Numbered from the stretch's first letter, positions 1 through 7,416 are shown. The stretch: 7,416 nt of DNA from a bacterium (GCA_028869325.1 JAGWST010000350.1:1-7416); one strand, 5' to 3'. Numbers and translations are program-made. Notes: generated by a model from the letters alone, not told the origin.

Positions 1-137
1 CCCCGCAGCGGCCCGTACTTCTCGACGGCCTGGCGTGCATACTCCGAGCATGACGGGGAGAAACGGCAGCTCGCGGGCAGGCCGGGCGAGATGACCCGCT
101 GGTAGACACGGATCGCGCCCACGAGGGCCGCCCTCAT
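1..137 (-). CDS. yidD: YidD, membrane protein insertion efficiency factor (partial, 3' end outside window)
   Basis: Only the first 45 codons are visible; the gene runs off the left edge. The protein begins [20 protein letters not shown] and continues with a [11 protein letters not shown] block (residues 24-34). This matches the family hallmark of an amphipathic N-terminal helix, an ISP motif and a Cys-rich CRF.P.CSEYA segment. YidD is a small protein at the inner face of the cytoplasmic membrane that aids YidC-dependent insertion of membrane proteins. Its ATG (137-135) overlaps the rnpA stop in an ATGA arrangement and no clear Shine-Dalgarno sequence precedes it, so translation is probably coupled to rnpA. 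In most bacteria yidC follows, so it may lie just outside the window. The assignment is secure from motif and context. Confidence 0.95.
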   Translation of the reverse strand, partial: MRAALVGAIRVYQRVISPGLPASCRFSPSCSEYARQAVEKYGPLR

Positions 138-475
138 ACGACGCCCAGCCGGCGCAGACCGGCACCCAGCTCCGCGCGCAGACGCTCGAAGGAGAGCTCG
201 CCGGCGCCCGGCCGCGCGACGATCACCACGCGCTGGCCGCCTGCCGGATCGAGCGCCAGGGCATCGAGAGCCGTCCGGCAGCGCCGGCGCAGGCGGTTAC
301 GGACGACCGCCTTGCCGACGCCCTTGCCGATGCTGAAGCCGACCTCGGGACGCGACTCGCCCCCGCGCTGCGGCGCGAGGGCGTAGACGGCCAGATGTTC
401 GGAGCCCGCCTTCCCGCCGCGCCGGTAGACGCGGTGGAAGTCTGCCCTGCGGCACAGGCTACCGTAGGGCCGCAT
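134..475 (-). CDS. rnpA: RNase P protein component (RnpA)
   Basis: This is the protein subunit of ribonuclease P, which with the catalytic RNA (not in this window) trims the 5' leader of precursor tRNAs. The product is about 113 residues, normal for the family. Near the N-terminus it has the [12 protein letters not shown] segment, matching the conserved r.kdF..vy..G pattern. In the middle it has [20 protein letters not shown], which contains the RNR signature (R59-N60-R61 from the ATG) on the RNA-binding helix. The ATG at 475-473 overlaps the rpmH stop by one base (TGATG). A GTG immediately upstream (478-476) would add one residue and cannot be excluded. The 3' end overlaps the yidD start by four bases. 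The tight packing implies one transcript from the promoter upstream of rpmH. The composition is strongly GC-biased like its neighbours, with no sign of transfer. Confidence 0.97.
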   Translation of the reverse strand: MRPYGSLCRRADFHRVYRRGGKAGSEHLAVYALAPQRGGESRPEVGFSIGKGVGKAVVRNRLRRRCRTALDALALDPAGGQRVVIVARPGAGELSFERLRAELGAGLRRLGVV

Positions 476-609
476 CACACCGCGAGGCGCTTGCGCCCCT
501 TGCGGCGGCGCGCGGCGAGCACGCGGCGGCCGTTCTTCGTCGCCATCCGCGACAGGAACCCATGGACCCGCTTGCGGCGGCGGTTATGCGGCTGGTACGT
601 CCGCTTCAT
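475..609 (-). CDS. rpmH: Large ribosomal subunit protein bL34
   Basis: The 44-codon protein begins [20 protein letters not shown] and ends in an Arg/Lys-rich tail with RKGRKRL, which is the almost invariant bL34 sequence. It is the right length for this small, highly basic protein of the 50S subunit, which binds 23S rRNA. Upstream of the ATG (609-607) on the minus strand are an AGGAG about 13 bases away and an AAGG about 5 bases away, either of which could act as Shine-Dalgarno. The stop (477-475) overlaps the rnpA ATG. It is the first gene of the leftward rpmH-rnpA-yidD operon that diverges from dnaA across the origin, a conserved arrangement in many bacterial phyla. Confidence 0.98.
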   Translation of the reverse strand: MKRTYQPHNRRRKRVHGFLSRMATKNGRRVLAARRRKGRKRLAV

Positions 610-711
610 GATGCCTTCGAACTCCTGCGCCGCCGGCCGCCGGGGGGCGCGCTACGGCGACGAAATGTGATCCCGCTCCGATACGCGGGGTTGGGCTGCA
701 AACAGCACCCT

Positions 712-741
712 AGTATAGCGGGAGGCCCGTTCGGGCGTCAA
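712..741 (-). promoter_or_regulatory. Sigma70-type promoter of the rpmH-rnpA-yidD operon
   Basis: On the minus strand there is TTGACG (741-736) as the -35 element, an 18-base spacer and TATACT (717-712) as the -10. Each differs from the consensus by one base. Transcription would start near base 705, leaving a leader of roughly 95 bases before rpmH. This is the only convincing promoter in the window. The spacer holds the inverted repeat GCCCG-TT-CGGGC (725-736, plus-strand reading), whose last base is also the first plus-strand base of the -35. It could be an operator or chance in GC-rich DNA. A short inverted repeat, CCCGC/GCGGG (672-676 and 685-689), lies in the predicted leader. Confidence 0.8.
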
Positions 742-784
742 GGAATCGGCGCAAAAAGCCGGGTTGTTGGGAACCGTTCGCATT

Positions 785-816
785 TTCTCCACACCTGTGG
801 ACAACGCTGTGGAAAA
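785..816. promoter_or_regulatory. Cluster of three DnaA boxes
   Basis: Three 9-mers, each one mismatch from the TTATCCACA consensus, lie within 32 bases. TTCTCCACA is on the plus strand (785-793). TTGTCCACA (804-796) and TTTTCCACA (816-808) are on the minus strand. All three vary only at position 3. The first two are convergent and two bases apart, forming the inverted repeat CCACA-CC-TGTGG; the third follows after three bases. This density is far beyond chance in DNA this rich in G and C, and it fits DnaA recognition DNA at the origin. Confidence 0.85.
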
Positions 817-943
817 CCGCCTCTGCGTGGTGCCTCTTTGCCCTGCTCCATCGGCTTTTGACGCCTCCCTCACGCTGGCGGCCAAGGCGGCTCGAGCCCT
901 TTCAGGACGGACTTTCGGCCCCCGCGACGAAGCGCGGAAAAGC

Positions 944-960
944 TGTGGATAAGTGGATAA
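944..960 (-). promoter_or_regulatory. Tandem DnaA boxes including the perfect consensus
   Basis: Read on the minus strand, 952-944 is an exact TTATCCACA, the only perfect match in the window. 960-952 is TTATCCACT, with a single change at the last base. The two share base 952. Seen on the plus strand, this is an 8-bp direct repeat, GTGGATAA twice in a row (945-952 and 953-960). Same-orientation head-to-tail boxes suit cooperative assembly of DnaA protomers. This is probably the highest-affinity site of the upstream origin half. Confidence 0.87.
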
Positions 961-987
961 CTTTGGTCCGCAATCGCAGCAGGAATA

Positions 988-1008
988 AGGGTTTGCGGCG
1001 ATAACCCT
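988..1008. repeat. Short inverted repeat in the dnaA upstream region
   Basis: AGGGTT (988-993) and AACCCT (1003-1008) are exact reverse complements separated by nine bases. The repeat lies between the tandem DnaA boxes and dnaA. It could be a hairpin in the dnaA leader, a protein-binding operator, or chance. There is no T-tract, so it is not a standard terminator. Confidence 0.35.
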
Positions 1009-1148
1009 AGGCCTACGCCGCCGCCCCGAGAGCGCGGTTTCCGAGAGCTCGGAGGACCTCGATTGCTCAACAGTCGGGGCGGTCGCGACTTCTCGGCGGG
1101 CCGGGTCGGATCGCCGCCCGCGCCCGCAATCAGGTCTAGTCGAGCGAA

Positions 1149-1157
1149 GGTGGATAA
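1149..1157 (-). promoter_or_regulatory. DnaA box overlapping the dnaA ribosome binding site
   Basis: Read on the minus strand this is TTATCCACC, one mismatch from consensus at the last position. On the plus strand it overlaps the Shine-Dalgarno-like AAGGTGG (1147-1153) that lies 9 bases before the dnaA ATG and 6 before the alternative GTG. A box so close to the start suggests DnaA feedback on its own gene, by analogy with autoregulated dnaA promoters in other bacteria. The regulatory role is inferred. Confidence 0.6.
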
Positions 1158-1162
1158 CCGTG

Positions 1163-2620
1163 ATGGAAATCGCCCCAACACCCGCAGGCGAATCGGTTTG
1201 GGAGGCGTGCCTCGACATTCTCGAGCGCAAGTTCTCGACCCCCGTCTTCGAGACGTGGCTGAAGCCGATGCGAGTCGAGGCGCTGAGTACTGAAGAGTTC
1301 TGCCTCAAGGTTCCCAACCAGTTCGCGAAAGATTGGGTCGAGGGGCGGCTCAAGTCGGCGATCCAGGGTGTCATCGCCGAGCTCCTCGGCCACCCGATCG
1401 GGGTCCGCTTCCTGGTCGACCCCGCACTGCGGGCGCCGGCGATCACCAAGCATCTCCACGGCGAGCCGATCGCGGGCGGTGCCACGCCCACGGGCACGCC
1501 GGCCTCCGGCAACGGGCAGGCCGGCCACGGCGGGGAGGGCAACCCCGCGGCGGCCCGTTCCGCCCCCGGGCGTTCCTTCGGCGACGACCTGCGTTTGGGG
1601 CCGCTCAACCAACGCTACACCTTCGAAGAGTTCGTGGTGGGGGTCAACAATCGTTTCGCGCACGCCGCGGCCTTGGCCGTTGCCGAGGCGCCGGCGCGCG
1701 CTTACAATCCACTCTTCCTCTACGGCGGCGTGGGGTTGGGCAAGACACACCTCATGCACGCGATCGGCCACCGCGTGCTGCTGCGCGATCCGCAGGCCAA
1801 CGTCGTCTACGTCAGCTCCGAGAAGTTCACCAACGAGTTCATCATCGCGATCAAAAACAACCAGACCGTTGAGTTTCGCAATCGCTACCGCTATGCCGAC
1901 GTGCTGTTGATCGACGATATCCAGTTCCTGGAGGGCAAGGAGCAGACGCAAGAGGAGTTCTTCCACACGTTTAACTCGCTGCATGAGGCGCAGAAGCAGC
2001 TGGTGATCTCCTCCGACCGGCCGCCCAAGGAGATCCAGACCCTGGAGAACCGTCTGCGCTCGCGCTTTGAGTGGGGATTGCTCACGGATATCCAGGCACC
2101 GGATATCGAGACGCGCGAGGCCATCCTGCGCAAGAAAGCGGAGAGCGAGCGCGTCCCCGTGCCCGACGCCGTCACATCGTTCATCGCCAAGATCATTCCG
2201 TCCAATATTCGCGAGCTGGAGGGGGCGCTGATCCGCGTGGTCGCCTTCGCCTCGCTCACCAAGTCACCGATCTCCGTGGACCTGGCGGCCGAGGTGCTCA
2301 AGAACGTCGTCGCCGAGATGCCGATGCGGCGCGTAACGATCGCCTCCATCAAGGAGCGCGTCTCCAAAGCGCACGGCTTGACCGTCAAGGAGCTGGAGAA
2401 TCAGCGCCGCGACCAGCGCCTGGCCCAGCCGCGCCAGCTTGCCATGTACATCGCTTGCGAGCTGACGGACGCCTCGCTGCCGCAGATCGCGCGGGAGTTC
2501 AGCAAGAAGGACCATACGACTGTTATGTATGCCCGCGACAAGATCAAGGACATGATGGAGCGAGACGAATCCTTCCGCACCAAGGTCCGCTCCCTCATCG
2601 CCACGATCCAGCAAGAGTGA
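1163..2620 (+). CDS. dnaA: Chromosomal replication initiator protein DnaA
   Basis: DnaA is the AAA+ ATPase that binds DnaA boxes, oligomerises and opens the origin. The 485-residue product has every expected part. Domain I (about 8-85) includes VWEACLDILERKFS and FETWLKP. A flexible Gly/Pro/Ala-rich linker follows (about 88-138). The AAA+ core has Walker A GGVGLGKTH (188-196), Walker B LLIDDIQF (248-255), sensor 1 ISSDRPP (282-288), an arginine-finger region ENRLRSRFEWGL (295-306) and sensor 2 SNIRELEGAL (347-356). Domain IV is the DNA-binding domain, with the RR..R pair and the DHTT major-groove motif (450-453). The signature reads FSKKDHTT, whereas most bacteria have FGG(R/K)DHTT. The ATG at 1163 is chosen; a GTG directly before it (1160) is equally compatible with the AAGGTGG ribosome binding site. 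It heads the rightward replication gene cluster. Confidence 0.98.
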   Translation: MEIAPTPAGESVWEACLDILERKFSTPVFETWLKPMRVEALSTEEFCLKVPNQFAKDWVEGRLKSAIQGVIAELLGHPIGVRFLVDPALRAPAITKHLHGEPIAGGATPTGTPASGNGQAGHGGEGNPAAARSAPGRSFGDDLRLGPLNQRYTFEEFVVGVNNRFAHAAALAVAEAPARAYNPLFLYGGVGLGKTHLMHAIGHRVLLRDPQANVVYVSSEKFTNEFIIAIKNNQTVEFRNRYRYADVLLIDDIQFLEGKEQTQEEFFHTFNSLHEAQKQLVISSDRPPKEIQTLENRLRSRFEWGLLTDIQAPDIETREAILRKKAESERVPVPDAVTSFIAKIIPSNIRELEGALIRVVAFASLTKSPISVDLAAEVLKNVVAEMPMRRVTIASIKERVSKAHGLTVKELENQRRDQRLAQPRQLAMYIACELTDASLPQIAREFSKKDHTTVMYARDKIKDMMERDESFRTKVRSLIATIQQE

Positions 2621-2642
2621 GGTTCCCCGCTCTCCCCACTTT

Positions 2643-2658
2643 CAGCCCACAGGGGCTG
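2643..2658 (+). other. Hairpin just downstream of dnaA
   Basis: CAGCCC and GGGCTG form a perfect 6-bp stem around the tetraloop ACAG, 23 bases after the dnaA stop. No run of T follows, so it does not look like an intrinsic terminator. It may attenuate read-through from dnaA into dnaN, protect the dnaA 3' end, or form part of the origin. Confidence 0.4.
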
Positions 2659-2666
2659 TGCGCTGG

Positions 2667-2733
2667 CGTGGATAACTAGCGGGCGACGCCTCCGGAGTGG
2701 AGATGTGGATGCCGGTACCCAGGTTCATCCACA
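2667..2733. promoter_or_regulatory. DnaA boxes in the dnaA-dnaN gap
   Basis: TTATCCACG lies on the minus strand (2675-2667, one mismatch, last base). TCATCCACA lies on the plus strand (2725-2733, one mismatch, second base). Between them GCATCCACA on the minus strand (2712-2704) has two mismatches and is a weaker candidate. All keep the ATCCAC core. They sit in mixed orientation over 67 bases, in a gap where replication-origin sequence is expected. Confidence 0.7.
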
Positions 2734-2777
2734 GCTTAACCGGGCGCCGATCGGCCCAGCGACGGAGTTCTCCCCGG

Positions 2778-2835
2778 TTATTCGCACGACTCACGCGCTT
2801 ACTGCTCATACTACGGTAACCATTTAAGAAAACAC
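2778..2835 (+). other. Candidate unwinding element: DnaA-box-like site, triplet run and AT-rich stretch
   Basis: A box-like TTATTCGCA (2778-2786, one mismatch from TTATNCACA) is followed by a 12-base spacer. Then come five consecutive triplets with a central T (TTA CTG CTC ATA CTA, 2799-2813), and then 2817-2835, where 14 of 19 bases are A or T. This order and orientation recall the box, GC-rich spacer, DnaA-trio and AT-rich module of the B. subtilis unwinding region. Only two of the five triplets fit the strict trio pattern, so the match is suggestive only. Confidence 0.4.
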
Positions 2836-2871
2836 CGACGAGCGAAGAAGTGGAGACGGTACCGAACCGCC

Positions 2872-3987
2872 ATGAAGTTTACGTGTAGCACCAAGGACAT
2901 CGCCCAGGCCGTCGGGGCGGCGAGCAAAGTCATCAACGCCCACTCCACGGTGCCGATTCTCTCGAACGTCCTGCTGGCCGCCGATGCCGGGCGCGTGACC
3001 GTGCGTGCGACCGACCTCGAGCTGACGCTGGAGCACAGCTTTGGAGCCGAAGTGCAGGAGAGCGGGAGCGTCACCGTTCCGGCCAAGCTCTTTGCGGGTT
3101 ATTTGGGCAATCTGCCGGCAGGCGTGTTGGAGTTGAGCGGCACCGCCGCGCGGGCGACGGTCAAGTGCGAGAAGTCGAACTACGACTTCCTGGCGCTGCC
3201 CGCCGAGGAGTACCCCCCGCTTCCCGGCGGCGGCAAGGCCGCTGCCTGGAGCATCTCCGCAAAGAAGTTCCGCGAGGGCGTGCAGTCCGTCATCTTCGCG
3301 GCCTCGAGCGAAGAGGCGCGCGGCGCCGTGCTGATGGGGACGCTGATCGAGATCCAGCAGCAGAGCCTGACCATGGTTGCGACGGACGGCTATCGCTTGG
3401 CTAAGTGGAGCACCACGCTCGAGCAGCCGTACGAGGGTGCCGCGAAGTATATCGTTCCCTCGCGCGCGTTGAATGAGGTCGCGCGCAACCTCGGCGGCGC
3501 CGAGACCGTCGATGTGAGCGTCCTGGGCAGCAACGCCAACCAGCTCGCCTTCGGTGCCGGCAGCACCACGATCGTCGTGCGTCTCGTCGACGGCCAGTAT
3601 CCAAACTACCAGCAGGTCATCCCGCCGCACTTCGACCGTCAGGTCTCGGTGAGCGCCGCGGCGCTGTTGGGCTCGCTGCGCCGCGCGGAGCTGGTGGCCG
3701 GTGACCGCGCCTCGATGGTGAAGCTCAATGTGACGGGGCAGCAGCTGATCATCACCGCCAACTCCGATGTCGCCGGTAACGCTTACGAGGAGCTGGAGGT
3801 CGAGCAGAGCGGCGAGGATATCACCATCGCGTTCAACGCCCGCTATCTGGTGGAGATCCTGAACCACGTCGATTCGCCGCAGGCGATCATGGAGTTCTTG
3901 GGTCCGCTCTCGCCGGCCGCCATCCGCCCGCTGGAGCCCTCACCGGAGGGCCATCAGCTCTACGTTCTCATGCCGTTGCGCCAGTAA
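2872..3987 (+). CDS. dnaN: DNA polymerase III sliding clamp, beta subunit (DnaN)
   Basis: DnaN forms the ring-shaped dimer that slides on DNA and tethers the replicative polymerase and many repair proteins. The 371-residue product has the normal length for three tandem clamp domains. It opens with MKFTCSTKDI and STVPILSNVLL (25-35), the conserved N-terminal fold. ATDGYRLA (170-177) and DGQYPNYQQVIP (240-251) line the partner-binding pocket, and the protein ends in the family's MPLR (367-370). Tyr174 replaces the His found at this pocket position in E. coli, a conservative variation. The ATG is fixed by alignment to the family start. The nearest Shine-Dalgarno-like GGAG (2852-2855) is 16 bases upstream, which is long. 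The gene is followed after 15 bases by recF, implying co-transcription. Confidence 0.98.
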   Translation: MKFTCSTKDIAQAVGAASKVINAHSTVPILSNVLLAADAGRVTVRATDLELTLEHSFGAEVQESGSVTVPAKLFAGYLGNLPAGVLELSGTAARATVKCEKSNYDFLALPAEEYPPLPGGGKAAAWSISAKKFREGVQSVIFAASSEEARGAVLMGTLIEIQQQSLTMVATDGYRLAKWSTTLEQPYEGAAKYIVPSRALNEVARNLGGAETVDVSVLGSNANQLAFGAGSTTIVVRLVDGQYPNYQQVIPPHFDRQVSVSAAALLGSLRRAELVAGDRASMVKLNVTGQQLIITANSDVAGNAYEELEVEQSGEDITIAFNARYLVEILNHVDSPQAIMEFLGPLSPAAIRPLEPSPEGHQLYVLMPLRQ

Positions 3988-4002
3988 CCGGCGCGCCGCG
4001 CG

Positions 4003-5106
4003 TTGATCGTTCGGAGCGTCACGCTCGGAAGCTTTCGTAATTACGCCGCGCTCGAGTTCGCGCCCAGCGCGGGCTTGAACATCATCGTCGGCCGCAATGC
4101 GCAGGGCAAGTCCAATCTGCTCGAGGCGATCGCGATGCTCGGGACGGGCAAGTCGTTCCGCACGGGGCGCGAGGCAGAGCTCGTGCAGCGGGGGCAGAGC
4201 GTGGCCTTTGTCAACGGCATGGCGGAGCTGGCGCGCAGCCGCATCACGCTGGCCTGCCGCGTCATATTGCAGGGCAACGCCGCGCGCAAGAGCTACACCG
4301 TAGACGGCGCGCCGGTCCGCTACGCCAAGTTCCTGGGCAGCATCAAAGTCGTCACCTTCGTGCCGGCCGATCTGCTGCTGGTCAGTGGACCGCCCAGCCT
4401 GCGGCGCGCGATGCTCAACATCACGCTCTCACAAGAGCGCGCGACCTATTACGCCGACCTCGCGCGCTATACCAAACAACTGGCGCAGAAGAGCGCGCAC
4501 CTGCGCGCCGGCGAACAGCCCGATCGCGAGCTGCTGGCCGCCTATAACGTGGTGCTGGCCGATCTGGGCGCGCGCCTGATGCTGGCGCGCGCGCGCTACG
4601 TCCTGCAATTGGCTCAGGCCGCCGCGGCCGCCCATCGGCACTGGCTCCCTACGAGCCCGCCCCTCACGGTGGGCTACCGCCCCAATCCGGCCATCGAGGT
4701 CCCCGACGAGGCGACGCTGCGCGGCGATCTCCATGCGGCTCTCGAAGCGGCACTCCCGCGCGAGCTGCTGCGGCGGCAGTGCTTGGTGGGGCCGCATCGC
4801 GACGACGTCGAGCTTGCCTTGGGCGCGCAACCGCTGGCGCAGTTCGGAAGTCAAGGACAGCAGCGAACGGCGGTGCTCGCGCTCAAGGCCGCGGAGTACG
4901 CGGTCGTTCGAGAGCGCACGGGCGAAGCGCCGGTGCTGCTCCTGGACGACGTCCTCTCGGAGCTCGATGCGGAGCGCCAGGAGGCCTTCCTAGGCAGCGT
5001 TGAAGGGTACGAGCAGGCTTTTGTGACGGCCACTGCGGTCCCCGGCTTGAAGGTCGGCTCAGCGCAGTACGTGGTCGAAGCCGCGAGGCTCTCTCGCATA
5101 CGATGA
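4003..5106 (+). CDS. recF: DNA replication and repair protein RecF
   Basis: RecF is an SMC-like ATPase that, with RecO and RecR, loads RecA at single-strand gaps and helps restart stalled forks. The 367-residue product has FRNY near the N-terminus (11-14), Walker A GRNAQGKS (30-37), GPHRDD (263-268), the ABC signature SQGQQRT (283-289) and Walker B VLLLDDVLSELD (311-322), all in family order. The segment RRAMLN (134-139) differs from the usual RRxFLD, with Asn in place of Asp. The start is a TTG only 15 bases after the dnaN stop and in the same frame. No other ATG, GTG or TTG lies between that stop and FRNY. No Shine-Dalgarno is visible, so translation is probably coupled to dnaN. Position between dnaN and the DciA gene is the classic one. 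Confidence 0.97.
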   Translation: MIVRSVTLGSFRNYAALEFAPSAGLNIIVGRNAQGKSNLLEAIAMLGTGKSFRTGREAELVQRGQSVAFVNGMAELARSRITLACRVILQGNAARKSYTVDGAPVRYAKFLGSIKVVTFVPADLLLVSGPPSLRRAMLNITLSQERATYYADLARYTKQLAQKSAHLRAGEQPDRELLAAYNVVLADLGARLMLARARYVLQLAQAAAAAHRHWLPTSPPLTVGYRPNPAIEVPDEATLRGDLHAALEAALPRELLRRQCLVGPHRDDVELALGAQPLAQFGSQGQQRTAVLALKAAEYAVVRERTGEAPVLLLDDVLSELDAERQEAFLGSVEGYEQAFVTATAVPGLKVGSAQYVVEAARLSRIR

Positions 5107-5167
5107 CAGCAGCGATGCACCAGTTGACGGCCGATCCCCCGGGGTTCGCCTAGTGGAGCCTTTGTCC

Positions 5168-7416
<2,249 letters not shown>

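Larger units (their letters stand above)
610..1162. other. oriC region, rpmH-dnaA spacer
   Basis: This 553-base non-coding spacer separates the divergent rpmH and dnaA genes, the usual place of a bacterial chromosomal origin. It contains the rpmH promoter, a cluster of three near-consensus DnaA boxes (785-816), a tandem pair including one perfect box (944-960), and a further box over the dnaA ribosome binding site (1149-1157). Bases 817-943 and 961-1148 hold no boxes that I can see. The latter contains a 6-bp inverted repeat (988-1008) and a CCGAG-AG-CTCGG repeat (1041-1052). I see no long AT-rich unwinding element here and no convincing dnaA promoter. Open frames across this stretch lack any recognisable protein family and are taken as chance GC-rich frames. 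Confidence 0.88.
2621..2871. other. Second origin spacer between dnaA and dnaN, candidate DNA unwinding region
   Basis: This 251-base gap is long compared with the 0-60 base gaps in the rest of the cluster. It holds a 6-bp hairpin (2643-2658), DnaA-box-like 9-mers at 2667-2675, 2704-2712, 2725-2733 and 2778-2786, a possible DnaA-trio (2799-2813) and an AT-rich run (2817-2835, 14 of 19 bases A or T). Box clusters on both sides of dnaA indicate a bipartite origin like that described in Bacillus subtilis. No convincing dnaN promoter is visible, so dnaN may be read from dnaA or from a non-consensus promoter here. Confidence 0.7.

Noticed and set aside
858..863. TTGACG as a -35 element for a rightward dnaA promoter
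   Set aside because: No -10-like sequence lies 16-19 bases downstream (the place holds GCCAAG), so it is not supported.
1041..1052. CCGAG-AG-CTCGG palindrome as a regulatory operator
   Set aside because: It is short, in GC-rich DNA, with no second copy or promoter nearby; it cannot be told from chance.
652..1608. Long minus-strand open frame of 318 codons across the origin spacer and the start of dnaA
   Set aside because: It crosses DnaA boxes and the 5' part of dnaA on the opposite strand, has low-complexity Arg/Ser/Pro-rich content and no recognisable family; long chance frames are expected in GC-rich DNA.
1136..1984. Minus-strand open frame opposite dnaA
   Set aside because: It is antisense to the securely identified dnaA, rich in Val/Glu/Arg and without family motifs; it mirrors the codon bias of dnaA.
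2643..2658. Intrinsic terminator after dnaA
   Set aside because: The hairpin is real but the following bases are GC-rich with no T-tract.
2807..2812. CATACT as a -10 element for a dnaN promoter
   Set aside because: It matches only four of six bases and no -35-like hexamer lies at proper spacing; the bases are better seen as part of the possible unwinding element.
2824..3867. 347-codon minus-strand open frame opposite dnaN
   Set aside because: It covers dnaN in the opposite sense, with composition typical of an antisense shadow of a GC-rich gene and no motif.

Overview
This window is a chromosomal replication-origin (oriC) neighbourhood from a high-GC bacterium. It holds the common bacterial core order. 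A leftward ribosomal/RNase P operon (rpmH, rnpA, yidD) and a rightward replication operon (dnaA, dnaN, recF, a DciA/DUF721 gene, gyrB) diverge from a spacer rich in DnaA boxes. There are no tRNA or rRNA genes, insertion sequences, CRISPR arrays or horizontally acquired genes. The presence of recF and of a DUF721 gene between recF and gyrB recalls Actinobacteriota and several less-studied GC-rich phyla. Some protein details do not look typically actinobacterial: a DnaA signature reading FSKKDHTTVMYA and a long zinc-ribbon-bearing DciA. I lean towards a GC-rich environmental lineage such as Eremiobacterota, Dormibacterota or Armatimonadota, but this is a low-confidence inference from protein feel and not from a search.

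Layout. Bases 1-609 carry, on the minus strand, yidD (cut by the window edge), rnpA and rpmH. They are packed with overlapping stop and start codons and driven by a good sigma70-type promoter at 712-741. Bases 610-1162 are the first origin spacer: the rpmH promoter and leader, a tight cluster of three DnaA boxes (785-816), a tandem pair including the only perfect box (944-960), a small inverted repeat, and a box lying over the dnaA ribosome binding site. dnaA follows (1163-2620). Bases 2621-2871 are a second origin spacer with a hairpin, four more box-like sequences and the most AT-rich stretch noticed in the non-coding DNA. It is preceded by a run of triplets resembling a DnaA-trio, so DNA unwinding may occur here. 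dnaN, recF, dciA and the first 479 codons of gyrB fill the rest with little spacing.

Together, DnaA binds the boxes and opens the origin, and DciA probably helps load the replicative helicase. DnaN is the polymerase clamp, RecF repairs gaps at stalled forks, and GyrB supplies the ATPase half of gyrase that removes positive supercoils ahead of the fork. I found no new system. The points most worth a second look are the bipartite origin with its candidate unwinding element, the DnaA box over the dnaA ribosome binding site, and the unusual DciA protein with a four-cysteine zinc ribbon and an extra C-terminal domain.
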